NCBI GenBank assembly: GCA_003646025.1
Contig: QNDR01000004.1
Location: 1 to 54,388, forward strand
Direction: 5' to 3'
Source: Candidatus Fermentibacterota bacterium
Lineage (GTDB): Bacteria > Fermentibacterota > Fermentibacteria > Fermentibacterales > JCC-6
DNA length: 54,388 bases
Under the pieces are notes generated by a model. That model had not been told where the DNA came from. It saw only the letters and a list, made by a program, of their open reading frames with translations, and searched no databases. Position 1 is the stretch's first letter. Each line of letters starts with the position of its first letter. Position numbers and translations under genes: made by a program. Shown here piece by piece: positions 45,308-53,416 of the stretch.

Positions 45308-46474
45308 ATGCCGGGGAACTACAGAATTGCCTACTGGCTCAGGACGGACATTCAGCACTTCGCCCATGTTCAGCACATCTATGAGAGCCTTGGGGGAGTG
45401 ATACTGACAAAAAACCCTGATATATACAGCCATCTCAGAGACAGACATCCTGAACTGAATGATGACCTGGTTCTGGTAAAAAACTCAACTGAAGCAAAGA
45501 AACTGATGAACCGTCTGGACACAAAGATAGTTGTATACACAGGATTTCAGCTGATATTCTGGGGGTATTCCATTCAGGTGTTTCACGGTGCTTCTGATAA
45601 ACACTACCTGCTGAACCACAAAAGAATTCTGCTGTACGATCTTCTGCTTCTCCCGGGGAAGAAGCACATGGAGAAAATAGCAGGTGCCTACAGGCTTAAG
45701 CATCCGGAGAGGTTTAAGGTTGTGGGTTATCCAAAGTTTGACAAACTGGTAAGCGGTATTATTTCAAAAAAGCCACTTTTCAGTAATGGAAGACCCACGA
45801 TCCTGTACGCTCCTACCTGGATAACACAGGGTTCCGGTTCAAGGCTGAAGTTTTCAGAGCATGGTGAGAGCTCACTGCCGCTGTGGGGAACAAAGCTGAT
45901 AAAGAGTATCTCACCCCGCTGGAACCTTATTATAAAATACCACTCTCGTATCTATGAAAGCCACGGAGACATCTACGACAGTATCGACAGATGCATTGCA
46001 GATCTGAAAGCTGAAGACCATGTTAAAGTTGTAATAGATTCCAACATAACAGAGTACATGAATCAGGCTGATCTGATGATCTCCGATATATCCGCAGTGT
46101 GCTACGAGTGGTTTCATACAGGCAGACCAATTGTGTTTGCAAATCCTTCTCCTGAACACTACAGACCTTCAGACGATCAGCTTTCAAACACCTATTCGTG
46201 GCAGGCGGGAGATGTCCTTTATGCAGAGGAAGATATTGTCCCGGTCATACAGCGAAACCTTGCTTCTGATAACCACGCCGATATTCGGAAAAAACTGCTT
46301 GAACACTCCTTCTACAAGCCTGATGGTCACGCAGGAGAGAGGCAGCTGGCGGAGATCGTAAAACTCTATGAAAAAGTTGAAAACATCAGCAAGCTGCGAA
46401 TGGTGCTGCACAACATAGGTGTGTTTCTGAAAGACGCCCTGTGCCACTCGGAGGAAAAAGGGAACAGGTCCTGA
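45308..46474 (+). CDS. CDP-glycerol glycerophosphotransferase family protein (TagF/TagB-like) 4
   Basis: The fourth homologue (388 residues) is the most divergent. It has VFHGASDKHYL, ILYAPTWITQG, IIKYHSRIYES and LMISDISAVCYEWFHTGRPI, so the usual SDTSS is SDISA. It starts one base after the preceding stop and ends four bases from the convergent acyltransferase gene. The ATG lacks a clear ribosome binding site beyond GGGGG at 45294-45298. Substrate unknown; a different polyol phosphate acceptor is likely given the divergence. Confidence 0.82.
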   Translation: MPGNYRIAYWLRTDIQHFAHVQHIYESLGGVILTKNPDIYSHLRDRHPELNDDLVLVKNSTEAKKLMNRLDTKIVVYTGFQLIFWGYSIQVFHGASDKHYLLNHKRILLYDLLLLPGKKHMEKIAGAYRLKHPERFKVVGYPKFDKLVSGIISKKPLFSNGRPTILYAPTWITQGSGSRLKFSEHGESSLPLWGTKLIKSISPRWNLIIKYHSRIYESHGDIYDSIDRCIADLKAEDHVKVVIDSNITEYMNQADLMISDISAVCYEWFHTGRPIVFANPSPEHYRPSDDQLSNTYSWQAGDVLYAEEDIVPVIQRNLASDNHADIRKKLLEHSFYKPDGHAGERQLAEIVKLYEKVENISKLRMVLHNIGVFLKDALCHSEEKGNRS

Positions 46475-46477
46475 CTG

Positions 46478-47350
46478 CTACTTCCGCCATCTGTTGTGAA
46501 ACCAGACCCATTGCTCGGGAGCGCTTAGAATCCAGCTGCTGATTCTGTTGTTGAGCTGTTCCAGTATATCAGAAACAGAATCTTTTTCGTCGAAGAAAAG
46601 TGGTTTGTCGATTTCAAGAATATATCTGTGATTTTTCCTTCGTGTTATATGCAGCGTAACTACAGGAACTTTTAACCTCTTAGCAAGGATTGCCGGTGAA
46701 ACAGGGGTAGGTGCCTGGCGGCCAAGAAAATCACAAAGTTCACTGTCTACTCCTCTGGTGCTCTGATCGATAAGTATTCCCAGTACGTGACCGCTGCGAA
46801 GCAGACGCACGATGGGGGAAGCACCTGCATCTCTGTCCACCGTCTGTATCCCCGGTTTCTGCCTCAGTTTGTCAAGAACACAAGAGGCATTCTTCTGTGA
46901 TAGGGATCTTCCAACAACAGCGGTTTCAAACCCCAGCAGTTTTACCGCTCTTGGAAGAAGTTCCCACGCACTGAAGTGAGCAGTTACCGCAATAACTCCG
47001 GTTCCCCGGGACACTGCCTCAGCCATGTTTTCTGCACCACTGACCTCAACAAGTTTTCTGTAAGCCGAATCGCTTCTGTAAGACAGATAGAAGAAGTCAA
47101 AGAAGCTCGTCAGAACACTTGAGTATATGCCGGCAGCTTTGGTCACTATGCCGTTGTCCTTCATAACACCTTGGATGTGTTTTTCAATTATCCTGTTGGA
47201 GGGCAGGGGAAGACGGGAGAGTAACCACCCCAGAACACAGGCGTTTATGCGTGAAAGCCATCTCGGTGTGACTGCGGCCGCAAGTATCACCAGCCTGAAG
47301 GCCGGAAAGGTAAGGGTATGCCGAAGAGTCTTGAAGGGTAGTCTTTTCAT
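46478..47350 (-). CDS. LpxL/HtrB-type lysophospholipid acyltransferase
   Basis: The 290-residue protein is of the lipid A late acyltransferase family. The catalytic H-x4-E is HFSAWE (H125, E130 from the ATG at 47350), followed by GVIDQ-like ILIDQSTRGV and the C-terminal PEQWVWFHNRWR. A hydrophobic N-terminal anchor precedes it. An in-frame TTG at 47389 would add 13 residues, but that codon falls in the -35 element of a predicted promoter, so the ATG is preferred. No Shine-Dalgarno precedes it. The donor (acyl-ACP or acyl-CoA) and the acceptor cannot be told. Confidence 0.85.
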   Translation of the reverse strand: MKRLPFKTLRHTLTFPAFRLVILAAAVTPRWLSRINACVLGWLLSRLPLPSNRIIEKHIQGVMKDNGIVTKAAGIYSSVLTSFFDFFYLSYRSDSAYRKLVEVSGAENMAEAVSRGTGVIAVTAHFSAWELLPRAVKLLGFETAVVGRSLSQKNASCVLDKLRQKPGIQTVDRDAGASPIVRLLRSGHVLGILIDQSTRGVDSELCDFLGRQAPTPVSPAILAKRLKVPVVTLHITRRKNHRYILEIDKPLFFDEKDSVSDILEQLNNRISSWILSAPEQWVWFHNRWRK

Positions 47351-47359
47351 AGTTGGTGA

Positions 47360-47389
47360 AGAATACGAGGTTTTGAGGTGAACTGTCAA
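47360..47389 (-). promoter_or_regulatory. Predicted promoter for the LpxL-like gene, giving a nearly leaderless mRNA
   Basis: On the minus strand TTGACA (47389-47384) and TATTCT (47365-47360) are 18 bases apart. Transcription would begin near 47353, three bases before the ATG. On the plus strand a TATATT at 47408-47413 with TGTCAA (47384-47389) at 18 bases could serve polA, so the divergent promoters may share the -35 region; the polA one is weaker. Confidence 0.45.
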
Positions 47390-47442
47390 GAAAGACCGGC
47401 TTCTGATTATATTCCGCAGTCACATTGGCGGAAGGAACACAC

Positions 47443-50085
47443 ATGGCACGCACGCTTATACTGGTAGATACCTTAAGCCTTGTTTACCGGGGTCACTATG
47501 CCATGATGAGAAATCCTCTCCGAAGTTCAGACGGTACGGTAACAAGTGGTCTGAATTTTCTTCTCAATGAACTTTATTCTTTAATCAGTGCCAATCCTGA
47601 CAGTCTTGTGGCTGCCATCAGTGATGCTCCGGGTCCTACTTTCAGAAAACAGCTTTATCCCAGGTACAAGGCCAACAGACCGCCCACACCACCAGACCTC
47701 AGAAAACAGACGAGAATTGCCAGAGAATTGATACCGCTTCTGGGTATTCCTTTTGTTGAACAAAAAGGTCTGGAGGCTGATGATATCATTGCCGCCTACG
47801 CGGGAGAGTCAACAATTCCTGTGATTGTTCTATCGCCGGACAAGGATCTTCTTCAGCTTGTAAGCAGCAATGTATCTGTCCTCCGGCCGGGGAAATATGG
47901 TGGTTCTTCGACACTGATTAAGCCTGGAGATGTTGCAGAAATCATGGGGGTTGAGGCAAAATACATAGCCGATTTTCTTGCCATCTCCGGAGATTCTGCA
48001 GACAACATACCAGGTGCAAAGGGGATTGGTCCAAAAGGTGCCGTGAAACTTATACAGCGGTTCGGTGGTGTTGAGCAGATATACGGCAGTATTGACAGCG
48101 TCACTCCGGATTCGCTTCGAAAGAAACTGATAGATTCCAGAGAAATGGTGGAGCTGAGCCTGAAGCTTACCAGGTTGAACACTCCTCTCAGCGATGAACT
48201 GAAACACAGAGATCTGGAGCTTAAAGAACCTGAACTGGAAAAAGCCCTGCCGATTCTTAAAAAACTGGGGCTTTCAAAAATGGCTGAGAAGATCGGTCTC
48301 GACGGATCTGATCCCGCAGGACCGGAAATATTCTCCTGCAGAACAAACATTGTTGACGATCTGAAGACGGTTGATCTTCCTGGAGAAGGACCGGTTTGTA
48401 TCGATACGGAAACAACATCTGCTGATCCCATGAGTGCGGAGCTTATAGGTTTTTCGGTAACATCAGTAGAAACACAGAGCTGGTACCTTCACTTTGCGGA
48501 GTCAAACAACAGAGAACAAGTGCTTGAAGACCTGGGAAAACTGCTCAACACAAGAGGGTACATAGCTCAGAACGCCAAGTATGACAGTCATGTTCTCGCC
48601 AGATACGGAGTAACTCTTCCTGTTCCTGCAGACGACCCGTATCTGGCCGACTACATCCTGAGACCGGAGGCAAGAAGCCACGGTCTGAAGAAAATTGTTC
48701 CGATCTGGCTCGGCAAGACCATGCAGACTTTTGATGAGGTTTCCGGAGGGACCGGCTCTCTCGCCGGTGTTCCAGTTGAAACAGTTGCCAGGTACTGCTG
48801 TGCAGATTCCGCATCAACCGTTGCACTTGCGCACAGGATGTCTGTTGAATTGTCTGGTGATCCTGAGCTGGAAAAGCTTTACCGTGAAGTAGAGCTTCCA
48901 CTTTCCTCTGTTCTGGGAAAGATGGAGAGTCTGGGTATAGGAATTGACAGAGACGCCCTCCGCCGTGAGGGAGAGTTGATAAGCAAAAAGATATTTGAGC
49001 TCATGGAGACCGCCTCTCAGCAGGCAGGGCGACCTGTTAACCTGGCCAGTCCCGCCAGGGTGGCTTCAGTGATGTTCGATACTCTTGGCCTTGCTCCTGT
49101 AAGAAAAACCGCAAAAGGAGCAAGATCAACGAGTATGACCGTGCTGTCCGCCTTGAGGAATGAACATCCGTTTGTTGAGACTCTTATTGAATTCAGAGAG
49201 CTTTCCAAGCTTCTCAATACCTATGTAGAAAAACTCCCCGGATACATTAATCCTGTCACAGGTTTGATTCACACCAGCTTCAATCAGGCGGTTACTGCGA
49301 CAGGCAGACTGAGTTCCAGCAATCCGAACCTGCAGAACATTCCAATCAGAACCAGCAGAGGCAGAGAGATCAGAAAGTGTTTCATACCACCAGTTAAAGG
49401 TCATGTTTTTGTTTCGGCGGATTACTCACAGATCGAGCTGAGAATTCTGGCTCACCTTGCCGGAGAAGGTGTGCTGCGAGGTGCATACAGGGAGAATGCC
49501 GATATCCATTCCAGAACAGCAGAGGCAGTTTTCGGTGACGCTTCCCCTGATCACAGAAGGAAAGCCAAAGAGGTTAATTTCTCCATCATATACGGTATAA
49601 GCGCTTTTGGACTCGCACAGCGACTTTCCATCTCGAGGGGAGAGGCTGCAGGAATTATTTCCAGGTACTACGAAACCTACCCTGAAGTTGAATCTTTTTA
49701 CAGAAAAATGGTGCAATTAGCCGGGGATAACGGAGAGATCAGAACAATTCTCGGTAGGAGGCGGCTGTTCAACGGTATGAAAGAAGCTTCAGGTAATATC
49801 AGGAAACAGATGGAGCGGGCTGCTGTTAACACTGCTGTACAGGGTTCCGCTGCAGACATAATAAAGATTGCAATGATCGGGGTTGAGAACCGCCTGAGAA
49901 AGGAACTTCCAGCGGCCGGTCTTGTATTACAGGTACATGATGAACTTGTCGTATCATGCCCTGAAGGGTACAGGGATACGGCGGAGGAAATACTGAAACA
50001 GGAAATGCAGGGGGCGGTTCATCTTGAGGTTCCCCTTACCGTTGAAACTGGCTTTGGCTTCAACTGGCTTGATGCCGGCCACTGA
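47443..50085 (+). CDS. polA: DNA polymerase I
   Basis: Full-length family A polymerase, 880 residues. The 5'-3' exonuclease domain (about 1-260) has EADDIIAAYA and DNIPGAKGIGPKGA. The 3'-5' exonuclease retains all three motifs: D321/E323 in IDTETTS, N-x3-D in QNAKYDS and Y-x3-D in YCCADS, so proofreading should be active. The polymerase domain has motif A DYSQIELR (D660), motif B KEVNFSIIYGISAFG and motif C HDE (D833). The ATG at 47443, with GAAGGAA five bases upstream, was chosen over a TTG at 47425. It functions in replication and excision repair. Confidence 0.97.
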   Translation: MARTLILVDTLSLVYRGHYAMMRNPLRSSDGTVTSGLNFLLNELYSLISANPDSLVAAISDAPGPTFRKQLYPRYKANRPPTPPDLRKQTRIARELIPLLGIPFVEQKGLEADDIIAAYAGESTIPVIVLSPDKDLLQLVSSNVSVLRPGKYGGSSTLIKPGDVAEIMGVEAKYIADFLAISGDSADNIPGAKGIGPKGAVKLIQRFGGVEQIYGSIDSVTPDSLRKKLIDSREMVELSLKLTRLNTPLSDELKHRDLELKEPELEKALPILKKLGLSKMAEKIGLDGSDPAGPEIFSCRTNIVDDLKTVDLPGEGPVCIDTETTSADPMSAELIGFSVTSVETQSWYLHFAESNNREQVLEDLGKLLNTRGYIAQNAKYDSHVLARYGVTLPVPADDPYLADYILRPEARSHGLKKIVPIWLGKTMQTFDEVSGGTGSLAGVPVETVARYCCADSASTVALAHRMSVELSGDPELEKLYREVELPLSSVLGKMESLGIGIDRDALRREGELISKKIFELMETASQQAGRPVNLASPARVASVMFDTLGLAPVRKTAKGARSTSMTVLSALRNEHPFVETLIEFRELSKLLNTYVEKLPGYINPVTGLIHTSFNQAVTATGRLSSSNPNLQNIPIRTSRGREIRKCFIPPVKGHVFVSADYSQIELRILAHLAGEGVLRGAYRENADIHSRTAEAVFGDASPDHRRKAKEVNFSIIYGISAFGLAQRLSISRGEAAGIISRYYETYPEVESFYRKMVQLAGDNGEIRTILGRRRLFNGMKEASGNIRKQMERAAVNTAVQGSAADIIKIAMIGVENRLRKELPAAGLVLQVHDELVVSCPEGYRDTAEEILKQEMQGAVHLEVPLTVETGFGFNWLDAGH

Positions 50086-50094
50086 GGGAATAAC

Positions 50095-51423
50095 ATGAAA
50101 ACAGGTTTTGTTGCTCTGGCTGTTGTGATGGTTGTTCTGGCCTCTTCCTGTGGAACAGGTGAGCATATCAATGTTGTTCTGATTCTTACAGATACAGTAA
50201 GGGCAGATCATCTGAGCTGTTACAGGTATGAAAGAAATACTTCCCCACACATGGACAGCCTTGCTGCTGCAGGCACCCTGTTTGAAAAGTGTCAGGGTCA
50301 GGCTTCATGGACCCTTCCCTCCATGGCATCAATTATGTCCGGTGTAGCTCCGGTTGTTCACGGTGCAGGCAGAAACAGCAGTGGTTTCCATGGAATTTCA
50401 ACTGATGCTCCGTGGCTGCCGCTGGCTTTTTACCGCAGCGGATACAGAACAGCAGCTTTTTTCAATGTGATGTTCATGAATGAAGATTTTGGGTTTCATC
50501 GGGGTTTTCAGCATTTCGACTGCCAGGGCGTTGCAAGCGGAAACAGCCTCAGAAAAGCCGGGCCCACTGTGGATGATTTTCTGGAATGGCTTGATGCAGA
50601 CGATGCTGACAAGCCGTTCTTTGCCGCGGTACACTTTTACGACCCTCACATTCCCTACAGAGCCCCTGAACCCTACAGGTTTCTTTACACAGACCCTGAA
50701 TACACCGGAGATTACGGAGACACATGGGGCGAAGGCATAACAGAGATGATAGATGTGAATTCCGGCGCGGTTGTTCCCACGCAGGCGGATATTCAGAACC
50801 TAATGGCACTCTACGATGGAGAAATCACATACATGGACTCTGAAATCGGAAGGCTGCTGGCTGAACTGCGCGCCAGAGGGCTTGCAGAAAACACCATCAT
50901 TGTTATCGTCGGCGACCACGGAGAGGAATTCCTCGACCACAGCGGCATAGAACATGGCCGTACTCTTTACCAGGAGACGACACATGTCCCGCTGATAATT
51001 GCAGGTCCCGGTTTCAACGGAGGCGGTGTTGTTACGCAGCATGTTGCACAGCTGGATATTGCCGGAACACTTGCAGCGGCAGCCGGGCTTGAATTCACAG
51101 TGTTTGAGCCTTCACAGAACCTTATGGAAGAACTGAACACAACAAGGGATATTCCCGCAAGCGGTGTTCTGTGGAGAACACAGGGTGACCTGGTTTCGAT
51201 TGTCTGTGACGACAGCAAGATCATCTGGTCTGTGGAAGATGATTCTGTGGAGTCCTTTAATCTGGCAGCGGACCCGCTGGAGCAGGAAGTACTTGAACCT
51301 TCAGAGAACCTGGTGCAGGCAGCAGGATTCTACTGGACAACACCTCCTGCAGGGGAGGCGCCCCTTGTGGATTACAGTGAAACAGCAGCAAGGGAGCTGA
51401 GGAATCTGGGTTACATCAGATAG
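50095..51423 (+). CDS. Sulfatase-fold lipoprotein, probable phosphohydrolase or phosphotransferase
   Basis: A 442-residue protein of the alkaline phosphatase/sulfatase superfamily. A signal peptide ends at a possible lipobox (VLASSC, C19). Metal ligands include D33 in ILTDTVRADH and VGDHGEE. The nucleophile region reads SWTLPSMAS: the catalytic position is T73, where true sulfatases have C or S (C/S-x-P-S-R) for formylglycine. Thr is used by LtaS-type lipoteichoic acid synthases and by phosphoethanolamine transferases, so sulfatase activity is doubtful. It starts nine bases after polA and overlaps the convergent ferredoxin gene by eight bases. Confidence 0.85.
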   Translation: MKTGFVALAVVMVVLASSCGTGEHINVVLILTDTVRADHLSCYRYERNTSPHMDSLAAAGTLFEKCQGQASWTLPSMASIMSGVAPVVHGAGRNSSGFHGISTDAPWLPLAFYRSGYRTAAFFNVMFMNEDFGFHRGFQHFDCQGVASGNSLRKAGPTVDDFLEWLDADDADKPFFAAVHFYDPHIPYRAPEPYRFLYTDPEYTGDYGDTWGEGITEMIDVNSGAVVPTQADIQNLMALYDGEITYMDSEIGRLLAELRARGLAENTIIVIVGDHGEEFLDHSGIEHGRTLYQETTHVPLIIAGPGFNGGGVVTQHVAQLDIAGTLAAAAGLEFTVFEPSQNLMEELNTTRDIPASGVLWRTQGDLVSIVCDDSKIIWSVEDDSVESFNLAADPLEQEVLEPSENLVQAAGFYWTTPPAGEAPLVDYSETAARELRNLGYIR

Positions 51424-51892
51424 CGGTAAAAACCGCTGACCCCTGTTCAGTTACAACAAGATATGAGCCTTCCGGCATGTCGGACATGTTCACTGTAAGG
51501 TGTCCGTCTTTATCTGCGGTGGCCTGAAGGATCTGTCTTCCAGCCCGGTCAATAATCTGCACACTGGAAAAAGGTACAATTCCTGTAACTGTTACACTGG
51601 TTCGGGGCACAGGGTTCTGAGAAAAAGAAACAGTCCGGGGTTCTGATTCGTCTTCCTCGATTCCGGTGTACCATTCTCTGTAGATAGCACCTCTGGGGCA
51701 GTGATTTACGCAGGTACCGCAGCCGTCACACAACTCCGGGTCTATGTAGGCATTACCGGCAACCAGTGATATTGCACCCTGCGGGCAGGATGATATGCAG
51801 TTGCAGCAGCCGTTGCACTTTGCGTCATCAACAACATAGATCCATCTCAGAGGTGAGAGCAGTACAAAGGCCAGTGCTATTATTCTAAGCAT
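51416..51892 (-). CDS. Predicted exported 2[4Fe-4S] ferredoxin with type IX-like C-terminal sorting domain
   Basis: The 158-residue product begins with a hydrophobic, signal-like segment (MLRIIALAFVLLSPLRWIYV). Two complete ferredoxin motifs follow: C26, C29, C32, C36-P and C55, C58, C61, C65-P. The C-terminal 70 residues (about 90-158) read like a type A C-terminal sorting domain: FSQNPVPRTSVTVTG, VQIIDRAGRQIL, and MPEGSYLVV. That domain targets cargo to type IX secretion in Bacteroidota. AGGAG lies six bases before the ATG at 51892, which is why the start is not the in-frame TTG-like upstream option. It overlaps the methyltransferase gene by eight bases. Confidence 0.82.
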   Translation of the reverse strand: MLRIIALAFVLLSPLRWIYVVDDAKCNGCCNCISSCPQGAISLVAGNAYIDPELCDGCGTCVNHCPRGAIYREWYTGIEEDESEPRTVSFSQNPVPRTSVTVTGIVPFSSVQIIDRAGRQILQATADKDGHLTVNMSDMPEGSYLVVTEQGSAVFTAI

Positions 51893-52367
51893 GTTTTTCT
51901 CCTGTAAGTCTTCTTCGTTGAATTTCCCAGGCAATCATGGCGGCAGTGCTGGAAACATTGATGCATCCCCGAACACCTGACTGCGGTATTACGACTTTCA
52001 TCTGGCACATATCAAGAACCTCCGGTGAAATTCCGTCGGCTTCATTTCCGAGAACAAAGGCGGAGTTAAGGGGAAAATCGGCAAGATGGAGAGGAACAGC
52101 ATCGGGAGTATTCTCAGCTGCAATTACCACTCTGTTTAATCGTATGTATTCCACAGCTTCAGCGGAGCTGTGAAACCACCTCCACGGAACAATGCCGTGG
52201 GTGCCCCTGGATGTTCTGCCGACTTTCCGTCCGCCGGGCCGTGCCGAAATTCCAGTGAGGATAACGCCGGCAGGTGACACTGACTCTGCAGTGCGGAAAA
52301 CAGAACCTACATTGAAAGCGCTTCTCAGCGAGTCAAGAACAAAAAGGGGATAATTCTCAGTAAACAT
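51885..52367 (-). CDS. SpoU/TrmH-family RNA 2'-O-methyltransferase
   Basis: A short (160-residue) SPOUT methyltransferase that uses SAM to methylate a ribose in tRNA or rRNA. Motif 1 is RSAFNVGSVFRTAES, motif 2 FVLGNEADGIS and motif 3 IPQSGVRGCINVSST, where Cys-Ile replaces the more common Ser-Leu before NVS. There is no N-terminal RNA-binding extension. The ATG at 52367 matches the family start. No Shine-Dalgarno is visible, and a promoter lies immediately upstream. The target nucleotide is unknown. Confidence 0.9.
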   Translation of the reverse strand: MFTENYPLFVLDSLRSAFNVGSVFRTAESVSPAGVILTGISARPGGRKVGRTSRGTHGIVPWRWFHSSAEAVEYIRLNRVVIAAENTPDAVPLHLADFPLNSAFVLGNEADGISPEVLDMCQMKVVIPQSGVRGCINVSSTAAMIAWEIQRRRLTGEKHA

Positions 52368-52374
52368 GAGGCTG

Positions 52375-52403
52375 ATTCTACCATTCTACTGGTGTACGGT
52401 CAA
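52375..52403 (-). promoter_or_regulatory. Predicted promoter giving a leaderless methyltransferase mRNA
   Basis: On the minus strand TTGACC (52403-52398) and TAGAAT (52380-52375) are exactly 17 bases apart. The start site would fall at or one base before the ATG (52367), leaving no room for a ribosome binding site. The rest of the 52368-52556 gap holds nothing else I can name with confidence. Confidence 0.55.
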
Positions 52404-52556
52404 TAACCCAGTGAAAGTATACGGAATTACACAAAGTTATTTAATCACACTACACGGCAAACTGTTGCATTACCGGTGCTGCTCTGGAAACGGACAACAA
52501 CACGGAAGCCATTGACAAGTCCATCAGATGGGCTTAAGTAGAGAACAGGAGGCTGT

Positions 52557-53018
52557 ATGATGTTTATCGTTGCAGTTCTGGCCCTGTACGGGCCGCTTCT
52601 GGAGCTTCCAGGCGAGGAAGTCAGTTATTCTTTCCTTCTGGAAGACAGTTCTGTGGTCTCGTTCGTGTCAGACGCAGGCAGTGTTTCATTTCGGTGGGGT
52701 TATCCCGATACTCTTTTTGTAAATTATCCCGGTCAACCACAGCTTTCTTCCCGAAATCTGTTTTCAATCAGCAGTTATTTCAGGGGAGGCGGGGAGCAGA
52801 ACGAAGGCATGGAGCTTTACAGCGTAAAGTTCGTCTACAATGACTCGATTTATGAAGTTTACGACAATTACTATTCTGCCGGTGAGGTGTATGCCACCGG
52901 GCTTACCGTTTTTGTCGGACCGGACACCATGATAAACGCGGCAGGTCTGTACAGTTCAAGAACTGGAAACATGAATCAGCTGTTGGAGAGGTTTCAAACC
53001 ATGGAGGATCTGCAATGA
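52557..53018 (+). CDS. Predicted exported protein of unknown function
   Basis: The 153-residue product has a hydrophobic N-terminus (MMFIVAVLALYGPLLELPG) consistent with a signal peptide. The rest is beta-rich, with several aromatic residues. No family recognised. Two ATGs follow each other; AGGAGG at 52547-52552 has better spacing (seven bases) for the second, at 52560. Its stop overlaps the DUF6982 gene (ATGA), so the two are coupled. Confidence 0.72.
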   Translation: MMFIVAVLALYGPLLELPGEEVSYSFLLEDSSVVSFVSDAGSVSFRWGYPDTLFVNYPGQPQLSSRNLFSISSYFRGGGEQNEGMELYSVKFVYNDSIYEVYDNYYSAGEVYATGLTVFVGPDTMINAAGLYSSRTGNMNQLLERFQTMEDLQ

Positions 53019-53416
53019 ACAAGGTTGTGGTTCGCACTCTCAAAGGTGAAACTATAAAGGGGTACACAGGAGATTTTTCAAGGAGCAAGCCGTCATTCCT
53101 GCTATCCAGTGATGACGGATCTGTCAGAATTAATCAGATCATCAGGTTAAAAGATCTGAAGGCAGTTTTCTTTGTAAAGGCATTTGACGGTAACTTTCTG
53201 TACAAGAAAAAGTTGTATTTCGATGAAGACAGTTCCTACGGGAAGAGAGTTGTTGTGAAGTTCAAAGACGGGGAGGAGTTTATCGGCAGGGTGGAAACCA
53301 TGCATTCGGATTCTGAATATTCCGGTTTTTTTATCTTTCCGCTGGACACAGATTCAAACACGATCAGGGCCTTTATTCTTAACGGATCCATTGAGAGTAT
53401 CAGGCTCTACAAATAA
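53015..53416 (+). CDS. DUF6982-like protein
   Basis: A 133-residue soluble protein with RTLKGETIKGYTGDFSRSKP, KDLKAVFFVKAFDGN and VKFKDGEEFIGRVET, a tandem beta-barrel pattern that matches the DUF6982 family, whose function is unknown. ATG start in an ATGA overlap with the exported protein. The end overlaps the convergent sfsA by 17 bases. Confidence 0.72.
   Translation: MNKVVVRTLKGETIKGYTGDFSRSKPSFLLSSDDGSVRINQIIRLKDLKAVFFVKAFDGNFLYKKKLYFDEDSSYGKRVVVKFKDGEEFIGRVETMHSDSEYSGFFIFPLDTDSNTIRAFILNGSIESIRLYK

Noticed and set aside
51422-51437. Inverted repeat AGCGGT-AAAA-ACCGCT at the convergent gene ends
   Set aside because: Only a six-base stem with no T tract on either side, and it lies within coding sequence of the ferredoxin gene.
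52512-52540. TTGACA upstream of the exported protein at 52557
   Set aside because: The matching -10 is only TAAGTA or TTAAGT, and the transcript would start at the ribosome binding site.
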